NCBI RefSeq assembly: GCF_001552175.1
Contig: NZ_BCQR01000067.1
Span: 1 to 55,685, forward strand
DNA from: Actinomadura kijaniata NBRC 14229
Lineage (GTDB): Bacteria > Actinomycetota > Actinomycetes > Streptosporangiales > Streptosporangiaceae
Reading direction: 5' to 3'
DNA length: 55,685 nt
In this document: positions 30,999 to 39,203 of the stretch, piece by piece
Layout: each line of letters begins with the position of its first letter
Numbering within the stretch: position 1 is the stretch's first letter
Notes under the pieces: generated by a model
Told to the model about the DNA's origin: nothing
Seen by the model: only the letters and a program-made list of their open reading frames with translations
Databases searched by the model: none
Made by a program: the position numbers and the translations under genes

Positions 30999-31688
30999 GT
31001 GGCCCTGCGTCCCGTTCCGGGGGGATCCACCGTCGAGGCGGTGCTCGACCAGCTCCAGGCGGAGGTCAGCGACGGCGCGTGGCGGGTCGGCGACCGCATC
31101 CCCGGTGAGCTGGACCTGGCGGCGCGGCTCGGCGTGAGCCGTCCCGCCGTCCGCGAGGCGATCCGCGCGCTCGCCCACGTCGGCGTGCTGGAGGTGCGCC
31201 GGGGCGACGGCACCTACGTGCGCAGCGGCGCCGACCCCCGGCCGCTGCTGCGCCACGTCGAGCGCGCCAGCCTGCGCGACGTGTTCGAGGTGCAGCTCGC
31301 CTACGACGTGCAGGCCGCCCGGCTGGCCGCGCGCCGCCGCACCGACGCCGACCTGGAGCGCCTGGCCGGGTTCCTGGAGGACCGGCGCGCCGCGCCCGAC
31401 GCCGCCGCGTTCGGCGAGGCCGACGCCCGCTTCCACGTCGGCGTGATCGAGGCCACCCGCAACCCGCTGCTGATCGAGGCCAGCCGGTTCTTCCAGCGCC
31501 GCCTCGGCGAGGCGATGGCCGCGCTGCGCCTGGACCGCGAGCTGCCCGAGGCCAGCCAGCGGGCCCACCAGGCGGTGCTGGACGCCCTGGCCGCCCGCGA
31601 CCCCGACGCCGCCGCCCGCGCCGCCGCCGCGATCGTCGAGCCCACCCTGGCGGCCCTGGACGCCCTGATGCCCGAGGGGGCCGAGTGA
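30999..31688 (+). CDS. GntR family regulator, FadR subfamily
   Basis: A 229-residue regulator with an N-terminal winged helix (LDLAARLGVSRPAVREAIRAL) and an FCD ligand domain containing the metal-binding style residues DARFHVGVIEAT and QRAHQAVLDAL. GTG 30999 follows GAGGTGG. The operator overlaps the promoter. It is coupled to a CynX-type MFS transporter by a GTGA overlap, so it probably controls uptake or export of an organic acid or similar effector. Confidence 0.88.
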   Translation: MALRPVPGGSTVEAVLDQLQAEVSDGAWRVGDRIPGELDLAARLGVSRPAVREAIRALAHVGVLEVRRGDGTYVRSGADPRPLLRHVERASLRDVFEVQLAYDVQAARLAARRRTDADLERLAGFLEDRRAAPDAAAFGEADARFHVGVIEATRNPLLIEASRFFQRRLGEAMAALRLDRELPEASQRAHQAVLDALAARDPDAAARAAAAIVEPTLAALDALMPEGAE

Positions 31689-32932
31689 GCGAGCGCCGCC
31701 GCCACCTGCTGGGCCTGGCGCTGATCGTCCTGGTCGCGCTGAACCTGCGTCCCGCGATCACCGCCGTCGGCCCGCTGCTGACCGAGATCCGCGGCGACTT
31801 CGGGCTGTCCGGCACCGCCGCCGGGGCGCTGACCACGCTGCCGCTGGTGTGCTTCGGGGCCTACGGGCTGCTCGCGCCGTTCCTGCGGCGTCCCCCGCGC
31901 AGCGAGACGCTGCTGGTCACCAGCATGACCCTGCTGGTGGCGGCGCTGCTGCTGCGGCTGCTGGACGCGCCGGCCGCGCTGTTCGCCGGGTCGCTGGTCG
32001 CCGGTGTCGCGATCAGCGTCGGCAACATCGCGATGCCCGCGATCATCAAGCGGGACCACCCCGCCGCCATCCCCGCCGTGACGGCCCTCTATTCGGTGGC
32101 GGTCACGGTCGGCGCGGCGGCGTCGTCGGGCTTCGCGGTGCCGGTGGAGAAGCTGCTGGACGGGACCTGGCGGCTGCCGCTGGCGCTGCTGGCCGTTCCG
32201 GCGGCCCTGGCGGCGCTGGGCTGGCTCCCGGCGCTGCTGCGGGTGCGCCGCAGGGACCGCCGGCCGGGGATGGACCGTTCCACCACCGTGGTCAGGCCGG
32301 GCTCCGAGGTGCGCCGCGCGGTGTGGACGTCGAAGCTGGCGTGGCAGGTGACGGCGTTCATGGGCACGCAGTCGCTGCTGGCCTACGTCGTCATCGGCTG
32401 GCTGCCGACGATCGCGCAGGACCGGGGCCTGGACGAGGCGTCGGCCGGGTACGTGCTGGCGCTGTCGAGCCTGATGCAGGCCGTGGGCTCGCTGGCGGTG
32501 CCGGTGGTGGCCCGGCGCTTCGCCGACCAGCGCCCCCTGGTGGTGGCGGTCGTGGCGCTGTCGGTGGTCGGCTTCGTCGGGATCGGCTGGGCCCCGGTCG
32601 CCACGGTCTGGGGCTGGGCGGTCGTCCTCGGCCTCGCGCAGGGCGCGGGCTTCGCGGCGGCGCTGGCCTTCCTCGGGATGCGCGCCCACGACGCCCAGAT
32701 CGCCGCGCAGCTGTCCGGGATGGCGCAGGGCGTGGGCTATGTGATCGCCGCGCTCGGCCCGCTGGCGATCGGCGCGCTGCACGACGCCACGCACGGCTGG
32801 ACGGTCCCGCTCGCGGTGACGACGGCGATCGCGGTCTGGCTGCTGCTGCCGGGCCTGGCGGTGGGCCGCGACCGCGCGGTGGGAGCCCCCGCGCCCGCCC
32901 GGGAGGAGCCCGCCCCGCGCGCCAGGGCCTGA
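31685..32932 (+). CDS. MFS transporter, CynX/NimT family
   Basis: A 415-residue, roughly 12-helix transporter. LVALNLRPAITAVGPLLTEI and the NIAMPAIIKRDHP segment are typical of CynX/NimT (cyanate/nitroimidazole) transporters. GTG 31685 overlaps the gntR stop. The substrate is unknown. Confidence 0.88.
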   Translation: MSERRRHLLGLALIVLVALNLRPAITAVGPLLTEIRGDFGLSGTAAGALTTLPLVCFGAYGLLAPFLRRPPRSETLLVTSMTLLVAALLLRLLDAPAALFAGSLVAGVAISVGNIAMPAIIKRDHPAAIPAVTALYSVAVTVGAAASSGFAVPVEKLLDGTWRLPLALLAVPAALAALGWLPALLRVRRRDRRPGMDRSTTVVRPGSEVRRAVWTSKLAWQVTAFMGTQSLLAYVVIGWLPTIAQDRGLDEASAGYVLALSSLMQAVGSLAVPVVARRFADQRPLVVAVVALSVVGFVGIGWAPVATVWGWAVVLGLAQGAGFAAALAFLGMRAHDAQIAAQLSGMAQGVGYVIAALGPLAIGALHDATHGWTVPLAVTTAIAVWLLLPGLAVGRDRAVGAPAPAREEPAPRARA

Positions 32933-33020
32933 CGGAAAACCCTCACGACAGGCATCGATCCCCCTGAACTGGGCATTCATCCCATGCGGGGTGCGGTTCT
33001 CGTGCTGCTTGGGGGGTCTG

Positions 33021-33317
33021 ATGGAGATGTTGGTCGCCGCCGTGGACAACACGCGGCTGGGCGCGGGTTTCGGGCTCTGGCTCGTCCCGGTGATCATCGC
33101 CTTCGCCTTGGTCACGATGCTGTTCATCATCAGCGTCGGCATGACGGAGACCGGCCACCGCTTCGCCACCCGCCGCGCCGAGAGCAACCACCGGGGCCCC
33201 CTCCAGGGCGGCTTCTACACCTACCGCCCCGGCATGTACTCCCACACGAGGACCTCCCCGGCCGAGATCGCGGCCGAGATCGCGGCCGAGCGGCGCCGTC
33301 CGCGGTCCCGGGAGTGA
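33021..33317 (+). CDS. Small membrane protein with EIAAEIAAE tail
   Basis: A 98-residue protein with one strong hydrophobic helix (about 18-41), then a tail with GPLQGGFYTYRPGMYSHTRT and a 12-base tandem repeat encoding EIAAEIAAE. GGGGGG precedes ATG 33021. An upstream in-frame start at 32991 is less likely. No family is recognised. Confidence 0.55.
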   Translation: MEMLVAAVDNTRLGAGFGLWLVPVIIAFALVTMLFIISVGMTETGHRFATRRAESNHRGPLQGGFYTYRPGMYSHTRTSPAEIAAEIAAERRRPRSRE

Positions 33318-33321
33318 GAGG

Positions 33322-34284
33322 TCAGAACGCGTCCGGGGCGACGCGGATCTCCCCGACCCGCGCCTCGCCGCCGTAGAGCGGCACCGTCGCGAGCTCGGTC
33401 AGGACCGCCTCGTCCGCCGCCTCGACGCCGAGGGCCCGGATCAGCGCGACCGTCACCGGGGTGCGGGCCCGCATCGCACCGTCGTCGATCTTGATGACGC
33501 CCGCCCGGCCGTCCCGGTGGGCGAACGCGTCCACGCCCTCCGCGCCGCACTTCACCAGCAGGCCCGGGACCGCGTCCATCAGGCGGCGCTCCTCGCGGCG
33601 GGTCCCCGAGGTCCACGCCGGATGGGCGCGCATCGCGTCGGCCACCCGGCGCTCCGGGGTGCCGGGAACCGCCGTGACCAGGGCGCGGAACGCGCGGGCC
33701 ACGCCCGTCGCGGAGATCGCGAACAGCGGGGCGCCGCAGCCGTCGACGCCCGTGGCGGCCACCTTCTCGCCCGCCAGCTCCTCGACGGCCTCGCGGGAGG
33801 CCACCTGGAGCGGATGGCCGGGGTCGAGGTAGTCCGCGGTGGACCAGCCCGCCGCGACGCAGGTGGCGAGCATCGCGGCGTGCTTGCCCGAGCAGTTCAT
33901 GCGCAGGCGGGACCGGTCCTCGCCGGTGCGGGCCACCGCCAGGGCGACCTCCTGGTCCAGCGGCCACTGGGCCGGGCACCGCAGGTCGGCGGCCGACAGC
34001 CCGACCGAGGCCAGGATGCGTTCGGCCCCCTCGACGTGGAAGTCCTCGCCGGAGTGGCTGCCCGCCGCGATGGCCAGCAGCTCGCCGTCGAGGGGCAGGC
34101 CGTTGCGGACCATGGCGACGGCCTGCATCGGCTTGTTCGCCGACCGGGGGAAGATCGGTTCGTCGGGGGTCCCGGCGGTCACCGCCACCGTTCCGTCGGC
34201 GGCCAAGCCCACCGCCGAGCCGCGGTGCCGCGACTCCACGAAGCCGGAGCGTTCCACCTCGACCAGCACCGGAGCAGCGCTCAA
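33322..34284 (-). CDS. L-asparaginase II (Rhizobium-type, AnsA-like)
   Basis: A 320-residue enzyme of the thermolabile asparaginase family (PF06089). Diagnostic segments are GSAVGLAADG, FPRSANKPMQAVAMV, AAGSHSGEDFHV, MNCSGKHAAMLATC and VDGCGAPLFAIS. It hydrolyses asparagine to aspartate and ammonia. The start is TTG 34284 with the purine-rich GGGGGGAAGAG before it. It stands alone between convergent and same-strand neighbours. Confidence 0.88.
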   Translation of the reverse strand: MSAAPVLVEVERSGFVESRHRGSAVGLAADGTVAVTAGTPDEPIFPRSANKPMQAVAMVRNGLPLDGELLAIAAGSHSGEDFHVEGAERILASVGLSAADLRCPAQWPLDQEVALAVARTGEDRSRLRMNCSGKHAAMLATCVAAGWSTADYLDPGHPLQVASREAVEELAGEKVAATGVDGCGAPLFAISATGVARAFRALVTAVPGTPERRVADAMRAHPAWTSGTRREERRLMDAVPGLLVKCGAEGVDAFAHRDGRAGVIKIDDGAMRARTPVTVALIRALGVEAADEAVLTELATVPLYGGEARVGEIRVAPDAF

Positions 34285-34358
34285 CTCTTCCCCCCGACGA
34301 CGCCGTTGTCAGATCCCGCACCAGGATAATCGGGACGGAGGAGAGGAAATCCCTCAGG

Positions 34359-35186
34359 TCAGCGTGCCTTGATCCCCAGGAACGCGCGGGCCTCCTCCGG
34401 GGTCATCGGCGGGCGCTGGGCGAAGCGGGCCAGGGCGGCGGCGCGCTCGACCAGCTGCGCGTTGGAGCTCACCGGCTGCCCCTTGGCGTAGGTGAGGGTG
34501 TCCTCCATGCCGACCCGCAGGTGCCCGCCCGCCGACAGCGCCGCGAACAGCACCGGCAGCGAGGTGCGGCCCACGCCCGTCGCCGACCAGGACGCCCCCT
34601 CCGGCAGCGCCTCTACGGCCGCCACCAGGGTCCGGGCGTCGCCGGGCATGCCGCCGGGAACGCCCATGACCAGGTCGCAGTGGACGCGCCCGCCGAACGG
34701 CGGCCCGTACCGGTCCAGCAGGCGGTGCAGCGCGGCGACCTGCCCCAGGTCGAACAGCTCGAACTCCGGGACCACCCCGAGGTCCTGCGTCCTCTGGTAC
34801 AGCTCCGCCATGAACGGCCACGGGTTCATGAACACCTCGTCGCCGAAGTTGACCGTCCCGCAGGTCAGCGAGCAACCGTCGGGCTCGGCCTCCAGCACCC
34901 GCAGCCGGTCCTCGTAGGGGTCGGTGACCGCGCCGCCGGTCGAGAGCTGGACGATCAGCCCCGTTCCCTCACGGAGCGCCTGGACCGTGTCGCGCAGCCG
35001 CGCCGGATCCAGGGTCGGCCGCGCGTCGTCGTCGCGGATGTGGACATGGATGACCGCCGCCCCGGCCGCCTCGCACTCCTGAGCGGTCCTCACCAGCTCG
35101 TCGAGGGTCACCGGCAGCGCCGGGACGTCGGTCTTCGCGGACTCGGCGCCGGTGGGCGCCACCGTAATGAGCGTCGTTGCTCCCAT
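34359..35186 (-). CDS. BKACE family protein (3-keto-5-aminohexanoate cleavage-like)
   Basis: A 275-residue TIM-barrel enzyme of the beta-keto acid cleavage family. The metal site is in VIHVHIRDDDARPTLD, followed by SLTCGTVNFGDEVFMN, PEFELFDLGQV and DLVMGVPGGMPGD. Members condense acetyl-CoA with beta-keto acids to give acetoacetyl-CoA and an acyl-CoA. The exact substrate is unclear. It is divergent from dtd with a 20-base gap. Confidence 0.85.
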   Translation of the reverse strand: MGATTLITVAPTGAESAKTDVPALPVTLDELVRTAQECEAAGAAVIHVHIRDDDARPTLDPARLRDTVQALREGTGLIVQLSTGGAVTDPYEDRLRVLEAEPDGCSLTCGTVNFGDEVFMNPWPFMAELYQRTQDLGVVPEFELFDLGQVAALHRLLDRYGPPFGGRVHCDLVMGVPGGMPGDARTLVAAVEALPEGASWSATGVGRTSLPVLFAALSAGGHLRVGMEDTLTYAKGQPVSSNAQLVERAAALARFAQRPPMTPEEARAFLGIKAR

Positions 35187-35206
35187 ACCAGGCAGAATGC
35201 AGGGTC

Positions 35207-35632
35207 ATGCGAGCAGTAGTCCAGCGGGTGAGCGAGGCGAGCGTGACCGTCGACGGTCGCGTGGTCGGGGCGATCGAGGGTCCGGGACTGTGCGTCCTGG
35301 TCGGGGTGACCCACGAGGACACCCCCGAGCAGGCCCGCAAACTCGCCGCCAAGCTGTGGGGGCTGCGGATCCTGGCGGACGAGAGGTCCTGCTCGGACCT
35401 GAACGCCCCGCTGCTCGTGATCAGCCAGTTCACGCTCTACGGCGACACCCGCAAGGGCCGCCGCCCGTCCTGGACCGCCGCGGCGCCCGGCCCGGTCGCC
35501 GAACCGCTGGTCGACGCCGTGGTGGCGGAGCTGCGGGCGCTGGGCGCGAAGGTCGAGACCGGGATCTTCGGGGCGGACATGAAGGTCTCCCTGGTCAACG
35601 ACGGCCCCATCACCCTGGTCCTGGAGCTCTGA
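35207..35632 (+). CDS. dtd: D-aminoacyl-tRNA deacylase
   Basis: A 141-residue proofreading enzyme that removes D-amino acids (and Gly) from mischarged tRNA. It opens MRAVVQRVSEASVTVDG and has the catalytic SQFTLYGDTRKGRRPSWTAAAPG-type region and the terminal NDGPITLVLEL with the cis Gly-Pro. A few residues shorter than E. coli Dtd, in the loop before SQFTLYGD, as in other actinobacteria. A -10-like CAGAAT suggests a leaderless message at ATG 35207. Confidence 0.93.
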   Translation: MRAVVQRVSEASVTVDGRVVGAIEGPGLCVLVGVTHEDTPEQARKLAAKLWGLRILADERSCSDLNAPLLVISQFTLYGDTRKGRRPSWTAAAPGPVAEPLVDAVVAELRALGAKVETGIFGADMKVSLVNDGPITLVLEL

Positions 35633-35638
35633 GGCGCG

Positions 35639-35658
35639 CCGCCCGAACGCGCGGGCGG
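35639..35658 (+). terminator. Terminator-like hairpin after dtd
   Basis: CCGCCCG-AACGCG-CGGGCGG forms a 7-bp stem seven bases after the dtd stop, between dtd and the convergent membrane gene. Confidence 0.5.
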
Positions 35659-35700
35659 CCGGAGGGGCCGCGGCTCACAGGCGGTCCTCGCAGGCGGTGG

Positions 35701-36204
35701 TCACAGGCGGTAGAGCATCCCGGCGACGGCCGCCAGCGTCCCCACGGCCGCGGCGATGATCAGCAGCCGGTCCGGCCACAGCGTCAGCGTCGCCCGCCCC
35801 TTCTTCCCCGCCGCGACGACCGTCCCGGTCTCGCGGTTGGGGTCGGGGAGGGACGGCTTGCGGAACGGGTTGCTCAGCAGCGCCATCCGCCACAGCGCGT
35901 CGTTCTTGAGCTGCTGGTGGTGCGGCTCGCAGGCGAACAGGCGGCCCCGCGCGGGCTCCGGGCACGCGTGCCCCTTGCGCGGGACCACCCGGCACAGCGT
36001 CGGCACGAACACGAACTCGTACAGGCACCACAGGGTGAGCGTCAGCAGCGCCAGCACCCACGAGCGGAGGTGGACGGTCGCCGCGACCAGCACGGCGAAC
36101 CCGATCCACCACACGAGCGCCGACTCCCGCCGGCGGCGGCGCCGCCTGCCCATGAGGCTCTTCCTGGCGAGCGGAGGCCCCTCGTTCCCCAGGTTCGTCG
36201 CCAT
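35701..36204 (-). CDS. Membrane protein with a Cys/His-rich loop
   Basis: A 167-residue protein with a poly-Arg stretch followed by two helices (about 28-48 and 51-69), a cytoplasmic or luminal loop containing CRVVPRKGHACPEP and FACEPHHQQ, and a third helix near 145-165. The Cys/His spacing suggests a metal or disulfide site. ATG 36204 follows AAGGTGG. I do not recognise the family. Confidence 0.6.
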   Translation of the reverse strand: MATNLGNEGPPLARKSLMGRRRRRRRESALVWWIGFAVLVAATVHLRSWVLALLTLTLWCLYEFVFVPTLCRVVPRKGHACPEPARGRLFACEPHHQQLKNDALWRMALLSNPFRKPSLPDPNRETGTVVAAGKKGRATLTLWPDRLLIIAAAVGTLAAVAGMLYRL

Positions 36205-36278
36205 GGCCGGGTCCCACCTTCCCCTGCGGCGGATGAACGCCCCCCATGCCAGACGATTTTGCCCCCGCCGCCGGGGTT

Positions 36279-37259
36279 TTACGCCCGGTTCGCGGCGGTC
36301 CGTCGAAGATCGATCTGGGCGTTGGCGCCGGTGTCCGGGGAGACCACGACCTCCTGCGCGGCGGCCACCCCGCCCGCCAGCAGGTCGGCGTCCACCGGGA
36401 CGTTCCGCTTGACCAGCGCGAGCGCGACCGGGCCGAGCTCGTGGTGGCGGGCCGCCGACCCGACGAACCCGACCGCGCGCCCGCCGGGGATCTCGACGGG
36501 GTCGCCGTGCGCGGGCAGCCGGTCCACGCTGCCGTCCAGGTGCAGCATCACCAGGCGGCGCGGCGGGCGGCCCAGGTTGTGGACGCGGGCGACGGTCTCC
36601 TGGCCCCGGTAGCAGCCCTTGTTCAGATGGACGGCCGTGCCGATCAGCCCGGCCTCGTGCGGGATGGTCCGGTGGTCGGTGTCCAGCCCGAACCGGGGGA
36701 CGTGCGCGGCGATCCGCAGCGCCTCGTACGCCCAGATCCCCGCCGGGCGCAGGTCGCCGGGGGCCAGCCCGGCGCGCGGCACGATCCGGGTCACGGCGCC
36801 CGCCACGTCCGGGAACGTCGCCACGCCCTCCCCCGGCCCGGTCACCACGGCGTACTCGCCGCTCAGGTCGTGGACCTCGACCCGCAGCATGAACCGCATG
36901 CGGTCCAGGAACCCCGCCAGCTCCGGGGCGGTGCCGGGCTCCACGTGCATCCACACGGCCTCGCCGTCGTCCACCAGGTGCATGTGGTGCTCGATGTGGC
37001 CGTTCGGGCTGAGCAGCAGCGCCTGGGTGGGCTCGTTCGGCCGCAGCCCCTCCAGGTGCTGGCTGACCAGGCTGTGCAACCAGCGCAGGCGGTCCGGGCC
37101 GTCCACCCGGATCACACCCCGGTTGCTCCGGTCCACGAACGCCTCGCCCGCCTCCAGGGCGCGCTGCTCGTGCATCGGCTCCCCGTAGTGGGCGGCGATC
37201 TCCTGGTCGGGCGCGTCGGCGGCGACGGCGCCCCGCGACTGCAACAGCGGGCTCTCCAT
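36279..37259 (-). CDS. ygfZ: YgfZ/GcvT-type folate-binding Fe-S assembly factor
   Basis: A 326-residue tetrahydrofolate-binding protein of the GcvT fold that supports maturation or repair of certain Fe-S clusters. The signature is KGCYRGQETVARVHNLG; the N-terminal half contains GVIRVDGPDRLRWLHSLVSQ. ATG 37259 or GTG 37268 is the start; a GGAGG sits only two bases before ATG 37259, so the call is uncertain. It lies 21 bases after the nur stop and is probably co-transcribed with it, the order also known in Streptomyces. Confidence 0.86.
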   Translation of the reverse strand: MESPLLQSRGAVAADAPDQEIAAHYGEPMHEQRALEAGEAFVDRSNRGVIRVDGPDRLRWLHSLVSQHLEGLRPNEPTQALLLSPNGHIEHHMHLVDDGEAVWMHVEPGTAPELAGFLDRMRFMLRVEVHDLSGEYAVVTGPGEGVATFPDVAGAVTRIVPRAGLAPGDLRPAGIWAYEALRIAAHVPRFGLDTDHRTIPHEAGLIGTAVHLNKGCYRGQETVARVHNLGRPPRRLVMLHLDGSVDRLPAHGDPVEIPGGRAVGFVGSAARHHELGPVALALVKRNVPVDADLLAGGVAAAQEVVVSPDTGANAQIDLRRTAANRA

Positions 37260-37280
37260 GGCCTCCACACTACGACCCGA

Positions 37281-37694
37281 TCAGGAACGGCACTCCCCGC
37301 AGCGTCCGTAGACGGTGAGGTGGTGCACGTCGGTCTCGAACCCGAACCCGTCCCGAAGCCGTTCCGCCAGGCCCTCGGCGACGGCGGGGTCGGCGTCCTC
37401 GGCCCGGCCGCAGTCGCGGCACACCAGGTGGATGTGCTCGGCGTCCTCGGCCAGGTGGTAGTTGGGCGGGCCGTGGCCGAGGTGGGCGTGCTTGACCAGC
37501 CCCAGCTCCTCCAGGAGCTCCAGGGTGCGGTAGACGGTGGAGATGTTGACGCCCCGGGCGGTGCGCTGCACCTCGGTGCAGATCTCCTCGGGGGTCGCGT
37601 GCTCCAGGTTGGTCACGGCCTCCAGGACCAGCTGGCGCTGCGGCGTGACCCGGTACCCCTTCGCCCGCAGCTCCTCCTGCCACGTCTCAGCCAT
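37281..37694 (-). CDS. nur: Fur family regulator, Nur (nickel-responsive) type
   Basis: A 137-residue Fur-family repressor. It has the DNA-binding domain (GYRVTPQRQLVLEAV), the dimer domain and two CxxC pairs for structural Zn (Cys92/95, Cys132/135). Segments NISTVYRTLELLEELGLVKH, AHLGHGPPNYHLA and HIHLVCRDC closely resemble Streptomyces coelicolor Nur. His32, His69, His71, His87, His89 and His125 correspond to most Nur metal ligands as recalled. Nur represses nickel uptake and Fe-superoxide dismutase genes. A -10-like TACACT (37701-37706) predicts a leaderless message from ATG 37694. Confidence 0.8.
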   Translation of the reverse strand: MAETWQEELRAKGYRVTPQRQLVLEAVTNLEHATPEEICTEVQRTARGVNISTVYRTLELLEELGLVKHAHLGHGPPNYHLAEDAEHIHLVCRDCGRAEDADPAVAEGLAERLRDGFGFETDVHHLTVYGRCGECRS

Positions 37695-37744
37695 GCCGGA
37701 AGTGTATGTGCCCGAGCTCACCGGGGGCCCCTGCGAAATTCCGC

Positions 37745-37772
37745 TTGCCTTCCCCCACGGGGGTCGCATAAC
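37745..37772 (+). promoter_or_regulatory. Promoter of the putative structured RNA
   Basis: A -35-like TTGCCT (37745-37750) and a -10-like CATAAC (37767-37772), overlapped by TAACTT, are 16 to 18 bases apart, reading away from nur. Transcription would start near 37780. Confidence 0.5.
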
Positions 37773-37807
37773 TTGCGGCTACGCAGGAAAGGAGGTGGTC
37801 CTAACTT

Positions 37808-37846
37808 ATGAGTGACAGTAGGACTTGCGAGGTGGCTGTCCGCTAG
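37808..37846 (+). CDS. 12-residue ORF inside the putative RNA
   Basis: ATG 37808 follows AAAGGAGGTGG with a 12-base spacing and encodes MSDSRTCEVAVR before TAG. GTCCTA and TAGGAC flank the start codon and can form a stem, while TGACAG and CTGTC offer a competing pairing. It may be a leader peptide or a chance ORF in a structured RNA. The frame continues open beyond the stop but without convincing protein features. Confidence 0.35.
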   Translation: MSDSRTCEVAVR

Positions 37847-38030
37847 GTCGCCGTCACGCCTCGGCCCTACCGCTTCCTGCAAGGCGTGCTAGCCGCCTTG
37901 GGGCGCCCGCCCTCAATGGGCGAGGATCGAAACAGGGGTAGGCGAACCGGTCGCGACGCGACCGGCGATTCCCAGGCAGACACCGGGTCCCCGGACCGAT
38001 GGGTAGTCCTCCCATCACCCGCCCATGCGG

Positions 38031-38047
38031 AAGGTCCGGGGACCTTT
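38031..38047. terminator. Intrinsic terminator at the RNA 3' end
   Basis: AAGGTCC-GG-GGACCTT followed by T is a compact 7-bp stem, unusual in this GC-rich setting for its terminal U residues. It lies between the RNA and the convergent nitrobindin gene and could serve both strands. Confidence 0.65.
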
Positions 38048-38063
38048 CCATGTCCCGGCCCGC

Positions 38064-38564
38064 TCAGTCGACCTTCTTCAGCCTCGCCGACAGGTGCGGC
38101 TGGAGGTCCTGGCCCATGGCCGCCATCTCGTAGACCCAGCCGAGGTCGCGCGCGCCGTTCTCCTCCGGCAGCAGCCCGTACATGCGGGTGCCCGCGGTGA
38201 CCTCCTTGGCCGTTGCGGTGCGGGCCACCACGTCGGTCTGCAGGTCGATGCGGTGGAACGCGACCCGCCCGAGGTAGATCTCCACGATGCCGGTGGGGTG
38301 CGCGAGGGTGACCTCCAGCGCGTTGTCGGGCTGCGGCCGCCAGTACCCGGTCTCGGTGCCCAGCGGGCGGCCCACCGAGCCGTCCTTCTCGATGAGCCAG
38401 CTCCGGCTGGAGTAGATCAGGAACGGCTTGCCGTTGTGGGTGAAGGAGACCTCCTGGCCGAAGTTGAACGCCTCGATGGTCGGGTAGTCGCCGACCCCGG
38501 CGCCCTTCCACGTGCCCAGCAGGAATTCCAGCGGCTTCAGGTCGGGGTGCAGCTCAGGCTCCAT
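38064..38564 (-). CDS. Nitrobindin-like heme-binding FABP family protein
   Basis: A 166-residue ten-strand beta-barrel protein of the nitrobindin family (formerly DUF1794). The signature is LEFLLGTWKGAGVGDYPTI (GxWxGxG), with NGKPFLIYSSRSW and ETGYWRPQPDNALEVTLAHPTG. Mycobacterial and human relatives bind ferric heme and isomerise peroxynitrite. It follows a 29-residue membrane ORF and converges on the structured RNA. Confidence 0.88.
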   Translation of the reverse strand: MEPELHPDLKPLEFLLGTWKGAGVGDYPTIEAFNFGQEVSFTHNGKPFLIYSSRSWLIEKDGSVGRPLGTETGYWRPQPDNALEVTLAHPTGIVEIYLGRVAFHRIDLQTDVVARTATAKEVTAGTRMYGLLPEENGARDLGWVYEMAAMGQDLQPHLSARLKKVD

Positions 38565-38592
38565 GAGGACAGAGCGTAGCGACGCCCGGGGC

Positions 38593-38682
38593 CTACTTGA
38601 GCCGGGACAACCGCACCACCAGCAGCGCCGCCCCGGCCACCGTCAGCCCGAGGATGAGGACCAGTGCTCCCGCGCTCACCAT
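38593..38682 (-). CDS. Very small single-span membrane protein (29 aa)
   Basis: A 30-codon ORF begins MVSAGALVLILGLTVAG and ends RLSRLK, one hydrophobic helix with a basic end, the typical make-up of real bacterial microproteins. It lies 28 bases upstream of the nitrobindin gene on the same strand, with a weak GGCGGA ribosome site. No family is recognised. Confidence 0.45.
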   Translation of the reverse strand: MVSAGALVLILGLTVAGAALLVVRLSRLK

Positions 38683-38754
38683 TCCGCCCACGGCACGGCA
38701 GCCTAGCGGTCCCGTCCGGGGGCGCGGCGGGCGCGAGGCCGTAGGGTGCGGGGT

Positions 38755-39117
38755 ATGGCGAGGTCTTTGGTGATCAAGGTGACGGCGGGCGCGGACGGCC
38801 CGGAACGGTGCAACCAGGCGTTCACCGTGGCGGCGGCCGGGATCGCGAGCGGGGTGCCGGTGTCGTTGTGGCTGACCGGCGAGGCGGCCTGGTACGCGCT
38901 GCCGGGGCGGGCCAAGGAGTTCGAGCTGCCGCACGCGACGCCGCTGGAGGACCTGCTGGCGGTGGTGCTGTCGGGTGGCACCGTGACGTTGTGCACCCAG
39001 TGCGCGGCCCGTAGGGACATCGGCCCCGACGACGTGATCCCGGGCGTGCGGATCGCGGGCGGGCCGACGTTCGTCGAGGAGATCACCGCCGAGAAGGCCC
39101 AGGCGCTCGTCTACTGA
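38755..39117 (+). CDS. DsrE family protein
   Basis: A 120-residue DsrE/DsrF-like protein (SLVIKVTAGADGPERCNQAF, then SLWLTGEAAWYALPG) with a CTQC pair in TLCTQCAARRDIG. Members act in sulfur relay or as small redox proteins. A -10-like TAGGGT (38742-38747) predicts a leaderless message from ATG 38755. DsrE, nitrobindin, nur and ygfZ are neighbours in Streptomyces as recalled. Confidence 0.85.
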   Translation: MARSLVIKVTAGADGPERCNQAFTVAAAGIASGVPVSLWLTGEAAWYALPGRAKEFELPHATPLEDLLAVVLSGGTVTLCTQCAARRDIGPDDVIPGVRIAGGPTFVEEITAEKAQALVY

Positions 39118-39203
39118 GGCGGGGTCGCCGCGCGTTCCGGTTTGAAGCCCCGAGAGCGGAAACAAAGGCTGTCACGCCTCCGAGTCCTTGGGGAGAGTGA
39201 CGC

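Larger units (their letters stand above)
37780..38047 (+). ncRNA. Putative structured RNA (about 268 nt) between nur and the nitrobindin gene
   Basis: No gene-length ORF explains this 369-base gap, but it holds a promoter, many stems and a terminator. Pairings seen are GCAGGAA (37783-37789) with TTCCTGC (37874-37880), CGCCC/GGGCG (37908-37922), CCGGTCGC/GCGACCGG with a 3-base loop (37947-37965), GATGGG/CCCATC (37998-38016) and the terminal AAGGTCC/GGACCTT. A full AAAGGAGG Shine-Dalgarno and 12-codon ORF lie near the 5' end. Its overall look is of an RNA under structural constraint. I could not match it to RNase P, SRP, tmRNA, 6C, cobalamin or ydaO classes. Confidence 0.55.

Noticed and set aside
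35677..35710. Three copies of CAGGCGGT near the end of the Cys/His membrane gene
   Set aside because: Short imperfect repeat at a stop codon; probably replication slippage without function.
37780..38047. RNase P RNA, tmRNA, SRP RNA, cobalamin or ydaO riboswitch
   Set aside because: The hallmark conserved strings of these classes are absent; kept only as an unclassified structured RNA.
39118..39203. Possible yybP-ykoY manganese riboswitch before terC
   Set aside because: The leader is only 86 bases and lacks the paired-loop consensus; only a GGGGAG-like string resembles it.
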